From assembly GCA_036245525.1 (NCBI GenBank), contig BTPG01000004.1, positions 157,677,505 through 157,741,504 on the forward strand: a stretch of DNA of 64,000 bases, written 5' to 3'. A program made the translations under genes and the position numbers. Origin of the DNA: Semisulcospira habei. Lineage: Eukaryota; Mollusca; Gastropoda; Semisulcospiridae. This document shows, in pieces, positions 22,385 to 32,201 of this stretch; position 1 is the first letter of the stretch; each line of letters opens with the position of its first letter. The notes beneath the pieces were generated by a model. The model saw nothing but the letters and a program-made list of their open reading frames with translations. It searched no databases and was not told where the DNA came from.

Positions 22385-22635
22385 TCGTAAGTTTTCAAGC
22401 TTGTCCGTCCGCAAAGTCGCTGTCACACACACACAAACACATACACACACGGCGCTTGGCGCCAAAAAGACGTTCTTCAGCAAGGTTTGCTTAGCTAGTC
22501 GTGACGACATTTTTATCTTGTTACTTGTTTCTTGCCAGAATGTGGGTCCGCCCGCACAGCACGTCGTGTAATGCTGTGGCACGCGCTCCGACGAACCCCA
22601 TTTCACAGTTGTTTCTATTTTTAAATAGGAACAAC
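22385..22635. repeat. Family J repeat
   Basis: CACACACGGCGCTTGGCGCC, GACATTTTTATCTTGTTACT, TCCGCCCGCACAG and TTTCTATTTTTAAATAGGAA follow the order of the longest J copy. Confidence 0.7.
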
Positions 22636-22675
22636 AAAAAATGCAATTAATCGCAAACACATATCATCTCTTAGG

Positions 22676-22890
22676 TGCAGCAGACCATTTAGCAACACCC
22701 ATCCAATATCAAGGACTACATGCAGGCGCAGACAGTAGGGAGAGTTTAAAAAAGGAAAATGCAGGTGAATTGAACAACGGTAGACAGAAACATGTACCAC
22801 AGAAAATAGAGTGGAGCTGACCAGGGTGACCCTGGGAACTAAACAGTAGTTAACCACACCCACCAAGTCCTACAGGGCAGACCCGGGTGG
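22676..22890. repeat. Family F repeat, distal part
   Basis: GACCATTTAGCAACACCCATC, GACAGTAGGGAGAGTTT and GGGCAGACCCGGGTGGGGG match 34048-34264. With the partial copy at 20637, the two hold complementary halves of the repeat. Confidence 0.8.
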
Positions 22891-22974
22891 GGGTGGCGGG
22901 GGGAAAGGGGGGGGGCGTGGTGAGGAGGGGGGTGTCCATGTAACATTTGGATGGAACAGATAAGGACAGCTGAA

Positions 22975-23076
22975 GGCATATCTCTTCATAAGCCCCCACG
23001 ACTGCTAGGGCCTGTGAGGATCTGTGCCTCGTGCAGGTGGCTGATGTTCGCTGTGTCTTGGCAGTCAAGGTGTTAA
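22975..23076. mobile_element. Family B element, right half (B5)
   Basis: A decayed hairpin (CATAAGCCCCCACGACTG / GGCCTGTGAGGATCTGTGCC) is followed by the right end TTGGCAGTCAAGGTGTTAA. Its terminal TTAA at 23073-23076 is also the first TTAA of the next element. Confidence 0.65.
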
Positions 23077-23285
23077 CCTCTTCCTTTGCACTGGACGCGT
23101 ATTTTGTCTCTAAAATCTTTGTACATTCAACGACTGAAAACCGCGCAGTCTAAGAAACTTAGATACAAACTGGTCTTTGCAAGAGACATAGATCCTCATG
23201 AGCCCCCGCGACTGCGGGGGCTCATGAGGATCTATGTCTCTTGCAGTTGGATTGCGTTCACTTTCCTCGGCAGCGAAAGGGTTAA
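23073..23285. mobile_element. Family B palindromic TTAA element (B6)
   Basis: Left end TTAACCTCTTCCTTTGCAC, right end GGCAGCGAAAGGGTTAA. The hairpin at 23179-23244 is a perfect 66-base palindrome apart from its apex. The element ends 22 bp before a splice acceptor, so much of the branch and pyrimidine region of that intron is MITE-derived. Confidence 0.8.
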
Positions 23286-23307
23286 ACGGTCACGGTCTGG
23301 ATTTCAG

Positions 23308-23466
23308 GTGAACCAGCAGGTGATGATGGAGGTACAGGCTCGCGGTGCTGACAACTTGGACATGGAGCATTTGTCCCGCAAGGTCATGGACGATCTCAAG
23401 ATCAAGGGCGCGAAGTCCCGCCAGCTGATGGTCAACAAGATGCCGCAGGCCCCGGTGTCAGACTAT
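23308..23466 (+). CDS. Internal exon of an unidentified gene
   Basis: The acceptor is GGATTTCAG, then 159 bp (53 codons) open in frame 0: VNQQVMMEVQARGADNLDME..., SRKVMDDLKIKGAKSRQLM, ending near MPQAPVSDY. A possible donor is GTCAGT at 23467, with GTGTCA at 23455 as an alternative. It is charged and probably helical, with balanced codon use and regular third positions, unlike the flanking repeats. I do not recognise the protein. Both donors leave phase 0, whereas the downstream exon at 26028 needs two bases, so at least one exon may be missing between them or one boundary is wrong. Confidence 0.6.
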
Positions 23467-24500
23467 GTCAGTCACCTCCACACACACCCCCCTACCGACC
23501 TACGCTCGCTCCCCGCACACAGCCCACCCCCACGCACGCCTGACCCTAACACAACACACCCCTACGGAATCAATGGGTGAACAACACATATATACACCAC
23601 ACATCATCTTCCTGAGCCGGGGCGTGCGGGGGCGGGCTCCTGATCCACACCAAACCCCCAACAACTCACTCTCCCACCCCCCACCAACCCACGAGGACAT
23701 CACACACACAATTTGAGCGCGAGCTGGTGAGTGTTGCGTTACTCTATATGGTGAGAGGGGCGCGGGGCGGAGTACACACCCCGCCCACCGAACCCAGGAC
23801 CAATAAACACAACTCATCTCTACACACCAATACCCAACACGACCCTCACCACATCCCTCCCACACCCCCTACACAACGCCTATCTCCTCTACGTCCTCGC
23901 CGCGGGGGGGGGGGTGCGCCGCGTGGGGGGAGAGACAGTTGAAGAGTCCGTCCAAAAACACAAACGGCCGGTTTTTAAACGAGAGCGAGAGCAGCGAGTG
24001 CGTGAGTCCACCATGCACGCCAACACAAACACAACACACATATATGATAAAACATCTCTACACACCAGAGCCGTGATCTCCCCAGGATAGTTGAAGCATC
24101 CGGCAACACAACCTCTCCTCTAACTGCCCCCACAAAAAACAACCGGTGAGGGAGAGTGCCTATCCGGCGGCACTGCACGCAGCACTGCGCGTGCTCGTGA
24201 CACCACACCATCTATCTCTCTCACTAGCTCACTCAGAGGGCGCGTCTAGGCTCAGCGCTGTTAACTCATCGACGATCAGGCAATCACCACAATCAGGAGT
24301 CTATCTTACACCATTGAGAGATGGGAGGGGGTGGTAAGAGGAAGATTGTTGGTTTTTATATCGATGGGACGTGTAATATACGTAGTCACGCCATGCTCTC
24401 AACTCAGGTACACACCACACACAATCACACACACTCTATCCGATGGCTTACAGGATTTAGGGTCTCACACGTCCCCCACACACCACACTCACCCTTGCAT
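23467..24500. repeat. CA/CACCC-rich degenerate tract
   Basis: Long stretches of CACAC, CCCACC and CACCACAC words, with scattered G-runs at 23903-23930. The many overlapping ORFs on both strands are compositional artefacts. No gene. Confidence 0.6.
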
Positions 24501-25460
24501 TAACGGAATCATCAACGCTTGACTATGACGATCTCTTCGCCGAATCACACTACAGAGTGCGTCCCCTGATAGTTTTAGCATCAGCTTGTGCGAACACGTC
24601 ACATGCATGCGTTCTGCTGACTTTTCTGTCTTTGCTTTGTTTCTTTGATCACTCAGCGTGCTAGTCTAGGCGCGCTGCTAGCTCGAGGAGTGTCGGACTG
24701 GCACACTTTACTCACACTCTGACAACGTACTACCGGTATAATCCCTACAGCTCACGCTGATTCTCGTGTATCCTCCTATTACGTCGCCGCGATATCTCAT
24801 ATATGGTCGGACCTCTAAGGCTAGACGGCTCGGACACTGTGCACCAGCTTAGATATTAAACTACCGGACAGTAGGGGTGTCGCCAGCGCGTCGCGCGTCG
24901 GCGACTACAGTAGAAAGACTGAGGCACCGCCAGGATCATAGGGTGTGCTGATGTCTAACCAGAGGGTCTGCTGGCGACGCGAGCATTGAAATGCCATCGA
25001 GTGCGCTGACATTACAGACGATCAATATATCGCGAAGCGAACGTTCAGCTATATGATGCGCGACACTGCCTCTATCGCGACGTCTATACAGACGCCGCTC
25101 TGCACTAAGCAGGCGTGTAACGATTAGATATAAGTCACCCTGATAAGACCTTAAAGTCGGCGCATTCGCCTCGACCCCGACACGCAGGACCGAACACTAC
25201 TCCCTGCCCATACAATCAAATTAGCACCTCCCCCGTCGAGGCAAAGTCACGGGCGGACTCAACCTGCACATTAGTCTCGAACTACTCCGATACGATGACT
25301 CTCAAGGTACTCGCGCCCACACGCGGCCCTTGGGCCCAATACGTTTTGGCAACTGGGGAATAGAACCCTTACAGTGATAACCCTCGGGTCTCATAAGGTT
25401 CTAGGCCTCTGTGACTGAGATGATCGGGTGGAATGTGTGTTGATGTAAGGAGAGGCTCGT
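24501..25460. other. Featureless, CpG-rich stretch of uncertain quality
   Basis: No repeats, poly tracts, ORFs or similarity to other parts of the window. CpG words such as GCGCGTCGCGCGTCGGCG are much denser than in neighbours. It may be a low-quality consensus (see findings). Confidence 0.4.
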
Positions 25461-25469
25461 TTGTTGTTG

Positions 25470-25620
25470 CGTAGGGGGGGGGGGGGGGGGGGGAGCTCCA
25501 CTGTTAGAAGAACTGGGGTGAGTCAGAAGGCGCCGACTGAGCCGCAAGATCCGAACATCGGCGTGCTGTCGCATGACCGTATGGAGGAGGGGGGGTGGGG
25601 GGGGGGGGGGGGGCAGGTAC
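25470..25620. repeat. Two long G-runs
   Basis: Runs of about 21 G at 25472-25492 and about 16 G near 25598-25613, separated by about 100 bp. Confidence 0.85.
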
Positions 25621-25819
25621 AGGTGTGTGCATTTTTCGTTGAGTTGGTTTGGGGTCTTACGGCGTTGGAAGTGAGAATGATAAGCAATGGGGAAATTGTG
25701 GTGGATGGCAATGCATATGGGCGAGCAGTGGAGGGGTGAGTGGGATGGATGGAGGGAGGCAGCTGGGGGGTGGATTGCTGTCGAGTTGGATGGGGGGATG
25801 CGGGTGAATGCTTTGAATT

Positions 25820-26015
25820 TAATTCATTTGTTCATTGAATGCCATCCCATGCCAGGCCATGCATCCGTCATCATCCATCCGTCCATGCATGCATCCGATG
25901 CATCCAGCCATCCATCCATTCGTCCATCCATCCATTCGTCCATTGATTAATTCGTCCATTGATTAATTCGTCCATTCATTGATTAATTCGTCCATTCATT
26001 GATTAATTTATCCAT
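25820..26015. repeat. (CATC)n-type compound microsatellite
   Basis: CATCCATC, CGTCCATTGATTAATT and related units, in intron sequence immediately before the terminal exon acceptor. Confidence 0.85.
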
Positions 26016-26027
26016 TCAATCTTACAG

Positions 26028-26350
26028 GATTCTCTAGGATTGAACGAGACGGCCTTGACGTGTGCTACGGGCGTTCTATGTGTTCTATGGTCTCGCCGCC
26101 GCCCCCAGCGGCGGCCCCCATGATGATGGAAGGACACTCAGTATCTTCGCCCCCTGCCCGTTCCTCCTCCAGACCGGTAAAGAAAGGTGCTCTGCGGTCG
26201 GCAACTTACTCAGAACCTTATGATGAAGTCGCTGATGCCATAGGAGACGCCGTGTACGAGACAGAGGAAGGGGACATTCACTATGGTCAGGCCGAACGCA
26301 TGGTGCAGAAAGCTCTCATGAGGAACAACGTCTTGCTGCCGAAGAAGTAA
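26028..26350 (+). CDS. Terminal exon of an unidentified gene
   Basis: Acceptor CTTACAG ends at 26027. The frame with two leading bases reads FSRIERDGLDVCYGRSMCSM, then a low-complexity SPPPPAAAPMMMEGHS segment and PPARSSSRPVKKGA. It ends with an acidic and helical stretch, YSEPYDEVADAIGDAVYETE and GQAERMVQKALMRNN, finishing LLPKK and TAA at 26348. The frame is open without defect over 107 codons and has gene-like codon use. I do not recognise the family. The Pro/Ser-rich linker suggests an intracellular structural or adaptor protein, but this is a guess. An AAATAA-rich stretch at 26746-26772 could hold the poly-A signal. Confidence 0.7.
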
Positions 26351-26477
26351 AGGTCTCAAACAGTCGTGTGCCACGCACGATTTTCAGATAACGATTCACT
26401 CTTTGAAAATTCGGCTGCCACTAGTGCAGCGCCGACAGGATCACTAAACAGGTTCTGGGGTCACTTGCATGAGTCCT

Positions 26478-26537
26478 GCGCCAGCAACTAAGCAAGGTGC
26501 TCCGCTACAGCGGAGCACCTTGTTTAGTTGCTGGCGC
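26478..26537. repeat. Perfect hairpin in the 3' UTR (family E)
   Basis: GCGCCAGCAACTAAGCAAGG pairs with CCTTGTTTAGTTGCTGGCGC, extended by TGCTCCGCT / AGCGGAGCA around a three-base loop. Only one pair is mismatched. A weaker outer pair GCATGAG / CTCATGC lies at 26468 and 26551. It falls about 130 bp after the stop codon of the gene at 26028-26350. Confidence 0.8.
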
Positions 26538-26745
26538 ATTACTAAGCTCGCTCATGCAACCGGCCCCTGGTGCTTTAAAGGGTAGAGTTCCAGTGCCATC
26601 GTCATGTGTGTATCTATCACACGGACACTTATCACCTCGACTGAATATGCACCAGTTGATCAGTCTCGGTGCAAGCTATTAGACCGAACGCTTTTTGTTT
26701 GTCTACAATCGTGTTTTCTTAGTACTTTTCTTAGTAATATGCCAA

Positions 26746-26772
26746 AAATAAAAAATAAAAAATAAAAATAAT
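26746..26772 (+). terminator. Candidate polyadenylation signal cluster
   Basis: Four overlapping AATAAA-type words 400 bp after the stop codon of the plus-strand gene. No transcript evidence is available. Confidence 0.4.
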
Positions 26773-26836
26773 ATTCGACTTTAGGTCTCAAGGCATATTG
26801 ATACACTGGGACTGTCTCGCAATTGTATCACCCAAA

Positions 26837-26975
26837 TTAACCCATTCACTGCCGAGAAAAGAGCAATGCCACCCAACCGCAGGAGGCATAGATCCTCATG
26901 AGCCCCCGCAGTTGCGGGGGCTCATGAGGGTCTATGCCTTTTGCTGAAATGACTGCGTATGCGTCTTCCTTTTAA
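26837..26975. mobile_element. Family B palindromic element (B7)
   Basis: Left end TTAACCCATTCACTGCC; hairpin at 26879-26944 (GGCATAGATCCTCATGAGCC / TCATGAGGGTCTATGCC). The right end is unclear. TTAA occurs at 26972 without the expected GGG before it. Confidence 0.65.
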
Positions 26976-27139
26976 CCTATCTCTGACGTTGAATTTTCAA
27001 TGATTTCTCAAATACAGACTGTGTCCACTGGCAGTAATACACTTCTTCTGTGTGTGTCAGCTTGTTGAAGGTAATTAAGAGACAGTATATTTACGTGATG
27101 CAATCACAACTTTTTTTTAACTTTATCATTGGAGTTGCG

Positions 27140-27365
27140 TTAACCCCTTTACTGCCGAGAAAAAGAGAACACGATCCAGCTGCAAGAGACACGGATCCTC
27201 ATGAGCCCCCGCGACTGCGGGGGCTCATGAAGATCTATGCCTCTTGCTGAGACCGATTTCTAATCATGTTCCTTGGACGGGTCGGGTGTGGCTTTGGGTC
27301 TTTGGAATCAACACAGATTTCACGTGAAACAAAATATGCGTTCAGTCGGGCGGAGAAGGGGTTAA
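27140..27365. mobile_element. Family B palindromic TTAA element (B8)
   Basis: Left end TTAACCCCTTTACTGCCGAG; right end GGGCGGAGAAGGGGTTAA. Hairpin at 27182-27247 with GCAAGAGACACGGATCC / GATCTATGCCTCTTGC arms. Both TTAA ends are intact. Confidence 0.8.
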
Positions 27366-27513
27366 TTATTTGCACTCCAAGTTCTATGTACAGTTCCGTG
27401 TTATTTGTATATTTGCCAATATATGTAGTTCTTTGTAATGCACGGTAGCTACTGCATTCCATGTCACGCTGTTGGAAGCGTTTCTTGCATGAATGTGTTC
27501 GCTCATGAGATAC

Positions 27514-27713
27514 GTGTCAGTGGCGATGCGCTTCGTGTCAGAGGCGATGCGCTTCGTGTCAGTGGCGATGCGCTTCGTGTCAGTGGCGATGCGCTTCGTG
27601 TCAGTGGCGATGCGCTTCGTGTCAGTGGCGATGCGCTTCGTGTCAGTGGCGATGCGCTTCGTGTCAGTGGCGATGCGCTTCGTGTCAGTGGCGATGCGCT
27701 TCGTGTCAGTGGT
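27514..27713. repeat. 21-bp minisatellite
   Basis: Nine or so copies of GCGATGCGCTTCGTGTCAGTG (one copy with AG in place of TG). Because the period is a multiple of three, all frames stay open, which explains several overlapping ORFs on both strands. They are not genes. Confidence 0.95.
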
Positions 27714-27756
27714 GTCGCGTACGGACACTGACCCTTCAAACAAAGGTACTGTTTTT

Positions 27757-27973
27757 GTAACTCATTCAGCCCGACGCACTTACTTCGGCCCAAATTTTGG
27801 AGGCGTCTTCTAACGACAATGCACCTGTTGCAGGAGATGGATCGACCATGATAATTCAAGGGTAGTGTCAGATTAGCTTGGCGCCGACAGGCGCCGAGCT
27901 AATCTGACACTACCCTTGAATTATCATGGTCGACCCATCTCCTGCTGTAGTGCGTCAGGGCTGAATGGGTTAA
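27757..27973. mobile_element. Family A palindromic element (A3)
   Basis: Left end GTAACTCATTCAGCCCGACG; right end CGTCAGGGCTGAATGGGTTAA. The hairpin at 27833-27942 pairs GGAGATGGATCGACCATGAT with ATCATGGTCGACCCATCTCC around GGCGCCGACAGGCGCC. Confidence 0.85.
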
Positions 27974-28150
27974 ACAGACTAGACCGAGGTTTTACATATC
28001 AGTTGCAGGAGATGGATCGATCATGATAATACAGTGGCAGTGCCGGATAAGCTTGGCGCCTGATGGCGGCAAGCTAACCTGGCACTACCCTTGAATTATC
28101 ATGGTCGATCCATCGCTTGTTGTAGCGCGTCGGCGGGGCTAAATAGATTA
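27970..28150. mobile_element. Family A palindromic element (A4), abutting A3
   Basis: It begins at the TTAA that ends A3. The hairpin at 28009-28117 has mismatches (ACAGTGGCAG against ACTACCCTTG). The right end is GGGGCTAAATAGATTA. Confidence 0.65.
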
Positions 28151-28454
28151 TATACATTTCTTAAATGACTGTACAAGCTTTTAGCTCGTGCAAGACGTCA
28201 GTGCCGCATACAGATGCGCGGCAAATGAAGTTACGCGACGCGTCCCAAAAGCTGTCTTCATTGTCGCGCATCAGAACTGCGTGGTACTTTTCGCAGGCGG
28301 CCATGTTGGGTATTTGACGCTCAACCGATTAGGAGAAGTCCGTCTGGGAATTTGCAGTTTTATTTGTTGCAGGATTTTGTAATAAAAACAACTGAGTCGA
28401 GCAAGTGCGATTTGCGTATGTTTGTTGGTGAATGGTGAGATGCGATGTCAACCT
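28151..28454. other. No feature seen
   Basis: Ordinary intergenic-like DNA. One short ORF at 28188-28382 shows no domain. Confidence 0.45.
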
Positions 28455-28546
28455 TTAACCGTCTGGCTTTCGGTAGCGGTTTTTGTCGCGATGATTCCTG
28501 CATGAATCATCGCGGCAAAACCCGCTACCGACAGCAATAGGGTTAA
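28455..28546. mobile_element. Family C palindromic TTAA element (C2)
   Basis: At 92 bp this is the shortest TTAA element here. Ends are TTAACCGTCTGG and AATAGGGTTAA. The core CGGTAGCGGTTTTTGTCGCG pairs with CGCGGCAAAACCCGCTACCG, with GATGATTC / GAATCATC inside. Confidence 0.85.
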
Positions 28547-28883
28547 CATTTAACACCAAAGATTACAAGGCACACAGGACGCAATCAAAGCACTGGCTGT
28601 CCAGCGACGAGAGATGCACGTAGAGTGTCGGGTTTCTTCCTTACACCGGGCTGTATGTACAATAAAGAAAAATACCAATGCTCTACGCGCGTCTCTCGAC
28701 CCTAGCCTGTGAATCAAATGGCCTTGAGACCACAGGCGCCCGTCGAGACCGCTTGGTGATGCAATACAATTGGAGGTTCCTCTGGTGAACCCTCGCACGT
28801 CCGTCTAACTCTATTACATCGAGTCTCTTTAACAGGTACACGCGGATTCACTAAAATAATAATAATAATGATAATAACAAATA

Positions 28884-29082
28884 TTAACCCCTTGACTGTC
28901 AACAGAAAATGACCCAATTGCAAGAGACAAAGATCCTCATGAGCCCCCGCAGTTGCGGGGGCTCATGAGGATCTATGCCTCTTGCCTACACCGCTTTGTA
29001 CCCACGCTCTCGGGACGGCTAGGCTGTTTGGAAAGAAGACTGCAGAAATACATTGTACGCCCAGTGAAAGTGAAGGGATTAA
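28884..29082. mobile_element. Family B palindromic TTAA element (B9)
   Basis: Left end TTAACCCCTTGACTGTC; right end GTGAAAGTGAAGGGATTAA. Hairpin at 28920-28985. The right TTAA (29079-29082) is followed directly by CCCTTTGGCTGTCC, the start of a further TTAACCC-type end. Confidence 0.8.
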
Positions 29083-29201
29083 CCCTTTGGCTGTCCATTG
29101 CGCTTATTGCTGAGGTGACTCCTGCGGGACAAGGGGTAACGCGTGAAAACAGCGGATTAACCCACCACTCTTTACGGCGTCAGTTGCAAAAACGCGCAGG
29201 T

Positions 29202-29226
29202 TTTTTTTTTTTTTTTTTTTTTTTTG
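29202..29226. repeat. Poly-T run
   Basis: About 24 consecutive T. Confidence 0.95.
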
Positions 29227-29272
29227 CCTACTTGTGAAAGCAACGTCTTCTTTTGCCTTTCGTATGTATATA

Positions 29273-30877
29273 CTAATGGTCAAAACTTAAGGGCCACCCC
29301 ACTTCTTGTGTCATTGTTTATCGTCGCAATTACGCTAATAAAATACAATGTTCTTTCGATCCAAATGGGTTAAAAGTTGACCTTAGACAGTCCACTGTAC
29401 AGGGAACAATAGACAACAATTCATCAATTTCCACGAACGTGTGAAATGCACGTGAAACATCGTCAGTTTTTGTGAAAAGCTGTGCGATATTGGCAAGCGT
29501 ACTAAAGGCAGGCGCTAGGCAGGTGGGAAAACTCGGTAAAGTCGTGATGCACGTGCTAAAGGGGGCAGTCGTGAACACTGAGCACTTCTGTTTCGCTACA
29601 AATACAGTAGAGGCATAATTGTCACTTTCCTAAACATGCCACCACGACGAAGATTAACGCCAGTAGATCAAGGCCGGGCGCTAGCATTGCTGCAGGATGG
29701 ACTTTCCGGACGAGAAGTTGGGAGACGTCTTGGGGTGTCCCATTCAGTGATCCAGAGGCTGCTGGCACGATTCCAAGAAACTGGAAGGGCAGAACGACGA
29801 CCCTACTCAGGACACCCTCGCTGCATCAGCAGAAGGGAGGGCAGATACTTTTGTGTGGCGGCTCTGCGCGACCGAACTGTCACGTCAACCACTCTGCGAC
29901 GTCAACTGATGCAAGCTGCAAACGTTAACGTCAGCAGAAGCACAGTCTGCCGACGTCTGCGTGAAACTGGCCCGGCTTCATGCAGAGCAGCAGTGAGAAT
30001 ACCACTCACTCCAGCTCATAGCAGAGTCCGGGTTGCCTGGTGTCGTCAACATGTGAGGTGGAACAGACTCCAGTGGACTCAGGTTCAGTGTACTGATGAG
30101 TCACGGTTCACTGTGTCCTTTAACGACGGCAGGGTAAGGGTCTGAAGACGCCAGGGTGAGCGATTCACAGATGGATGCGTCCAAGAGGTGGATCGCTACG
30201 GAGGAGGCTCAGTCATGGTCTGGGCAGGATTCAGTACCCTCCCAGGCAGGACCCTCCTCCACGTCATCCGAGGTACCTTGACTGGACTGCGCTATCGGGA
30301 CGAGATTGTGCAGCCCCTCATCTAGCCAGTTCTCCATGCCATAGGCGACAATGCTGTTCTGCAGGACGACTACGCTCGACCTCATCGCGCCCGTGTGGTG
30401 GATGAGTACCTTGAGTAACGGGGCATCATGAGGATGGAGTGGCCAGCTGGTTCACCTGATCTGGTTCCCATCGAGCTCCTCTGGGACGTGCTGGGACAAC
30501 GTGTAGTCAGCAACCACCCCCCACCTCAAGGCGTCTCCCAGCTGACTCAGTTCCTGCATCAAGAGTGGGAAGAGATCCCACAACATGTTCTCCGAACCCT
30601 GGTGAACTCCATGCGTCAACGATGCATTGAATGCTTGGCTGCAAACGGTGGGTACACTCGCTACTGACTGGACCAGTCTTGTGTGACTTTTCAAATGAGG
30701 GGTGGGTTAACATTCTAACGTACTGCTGTTGTTACAATTGCTTGATTTACTCAAAACTTAAATGAAATTGTTACTGAATAAAATAGCAAAGTACTGACTC
30801 CAAGTATTGTTACATTATTTGTGTGGTGTTGTCGGTGCGTCTGCGATAAAAAGTGGCCCTTAAGTTTTGACCATTAG
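29273..30877 (+). mobile_element. Tc1/mariner transposon with perfect 25-bp ends
   Basis: The terminal inverted repeats CTAATGGTCAAAACTTAAGG-GCCAC (29273-29297) and their exact complement (30853-30877) are flanked by TA on both sides, as expected for Tc1/mariner integration. The element is 1605 bp, the usual size. A single transposase frame lies inside. It sits between a poly-T run and a MITE at 30903. Confidence 0.95.
29636..30667 (+). pseudogene. Tc1-type transposase with three nonsense codons
   Basis: It is a 343-codon frame, the family length, with no frameshift but with TGA at 30143, TAG at about 30323 and TAA at about 30416. The N-terminus has a helix-turn-helix (LSGREVGRRLGVSHSVIQRL) and a second DNA-binding segment with STVCRRLRETG. 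The catalytic DDE set is visible: Asp in CTDESRF, Asp in LQDDYARPH, Glu in PIELLWD. The last two follow the first stop. The usual QDN word is QDD here. It would cut and paste elements with matching ends, but this copy cannot make full-length enzyme. Confidence 0.93.
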
Positions 30878-30902
30878 TATACTATTAGCAACAAGATAGA
30901 GA

Positions 30903-31016
30903 GGGAATACCACTTTTGCGACACGAGGGGGCTCCCCCCATAAGGGGTTAACAAAAATCCCCAAAACAGCGAAAAACGACCAAAAATAGAGCAAAAACAG
31001 CCCTATTTTCACACAC

Positions 31017-31102
<86 letters not shown>

Positions 31103-31218
31103 TAATTACCTAAAATTTCCAGATGAAAAAATGATATGTTTTTTTTTCGTGTTTTGGGGGGTTATTTTTACCCCATTAACGCATCCCCCGCTTGAGTCGG
31201 AAAAGTGGTATTTCCCCC
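30903..31218. mobile_element. MITE with CA microsatellite inside
   Basis: Inverted ends GGGAATACCACTTTTGCGAC (30903) and GTCGGAAAAGTGGTATTTCC (31196-31215) pair over about 25 bp, continuing into GAGGGGGCT / CCCCCGCTT. The middle holds (CA)n at 31010-31098. No ORF of note. Confidence 0.65.
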
Positions 31219-31531
31219 CTCTCTCAACAACAACAACCAAAATAAATGTTTTTGGATTTTTGGATAGTGCAAAGAAGATTAATACCGGATGCAAATGGTA
31301 AATCCTGGCTTCATTAAATAGTCAGCCCAACGCCTTGAAAATGGAAGAGGAAGTAGAAAGCAGTCTCCGGCACACACACTGGTATTGGATTGTAAATCTG
31401 CACTGATCGTATTGTAACCCAACAGACTGAACTGACACACTGCTCACTGTATGCGTGAGTGTGAATGTATACTACAGCTGGCCGGCGTATACTGTATGTA
31501 CACTGAAGCAGACCGTTACGCTTGAATGAAC

Positions 31532-31709
31532 TTAACTCATTTTGCGCGCGATACACCACAGCAAGATATGGCTGGACCATGATAGTTCAAGGGTGGTGGT
31601 AGAATAGCTTGGCGCCTATAGTCGCCAAGCTATTCCGCCACCACCCTTGAACTATCACGGCCGACCTGTCACCTGAATTGTAATTGTAATCTCGGGCACA
31701 ATGAGTTAA
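31532..31709. mobile_element. Family A palindromic TTAA element (A5)
   Basis: Ends TTAACTCATT and AATGAGTTAA are a perfect 10-bp inverted repeat. The hairpin at 31571-31668 has arms TAGTTCAAGGGTGGTGG / CCACCACCCTTGAACTA and TTGGCG / CGCCAA. Both arms carry the same subfamily-specific bases. Confidence 0.85.
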
Positions 31710-31915
31710 TGACCACACTGGCGTCACGTATATAATTTATCAAGCTGCATTGAACTGAATACATGTATGACACAATGAGTGACACAGTTACAGTAATCCC
31801 CTACGCAGACTCAGCCGATCCTGCGAAACTTCACGTGACCAAATGCACATACACTTTACCTCCCACTCAAGGGCAGGCCAGAATTCTGCGGGATTTCCGC
31901 GTGCTGTTGCAACTA

Positions 31916-31937
31916 ATACTAATACTAATACTAATAC

Positions 31938-31976
<39 letters not shown>

Positions 31977-32135
31977 ATAATTTTATATAGCGCCCTTCCC
32001 CACAGACAGCAAGCTCGGAGCGCTTTACAACACATAGAAATAATTTTAAAATAAAAAATAAAAAAATAAATTAAAATGGAAACACTAGCTCGCACCATGT
32101 AGGCACATTACTAACACGAAACACACACCCACACC

Positions 32136-32201
<66 letters not shown>

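Noticed and set aside
23500..24340. Overlapping ORFs in the CA-rich region as exons of the plus-strand gene
   Set aside because: Composition-driven (His/Thr/Pro or Trp/Gly/Val), with no conserved pattern and no consistent splice sites.
27384..27859. Repetitive ORFs such as TDTKRIA and ASPLTRS repeats as a repeat protein
   Set aside because: They come from the 21-bp minisatellite and stay open only because the period is divisible by three.
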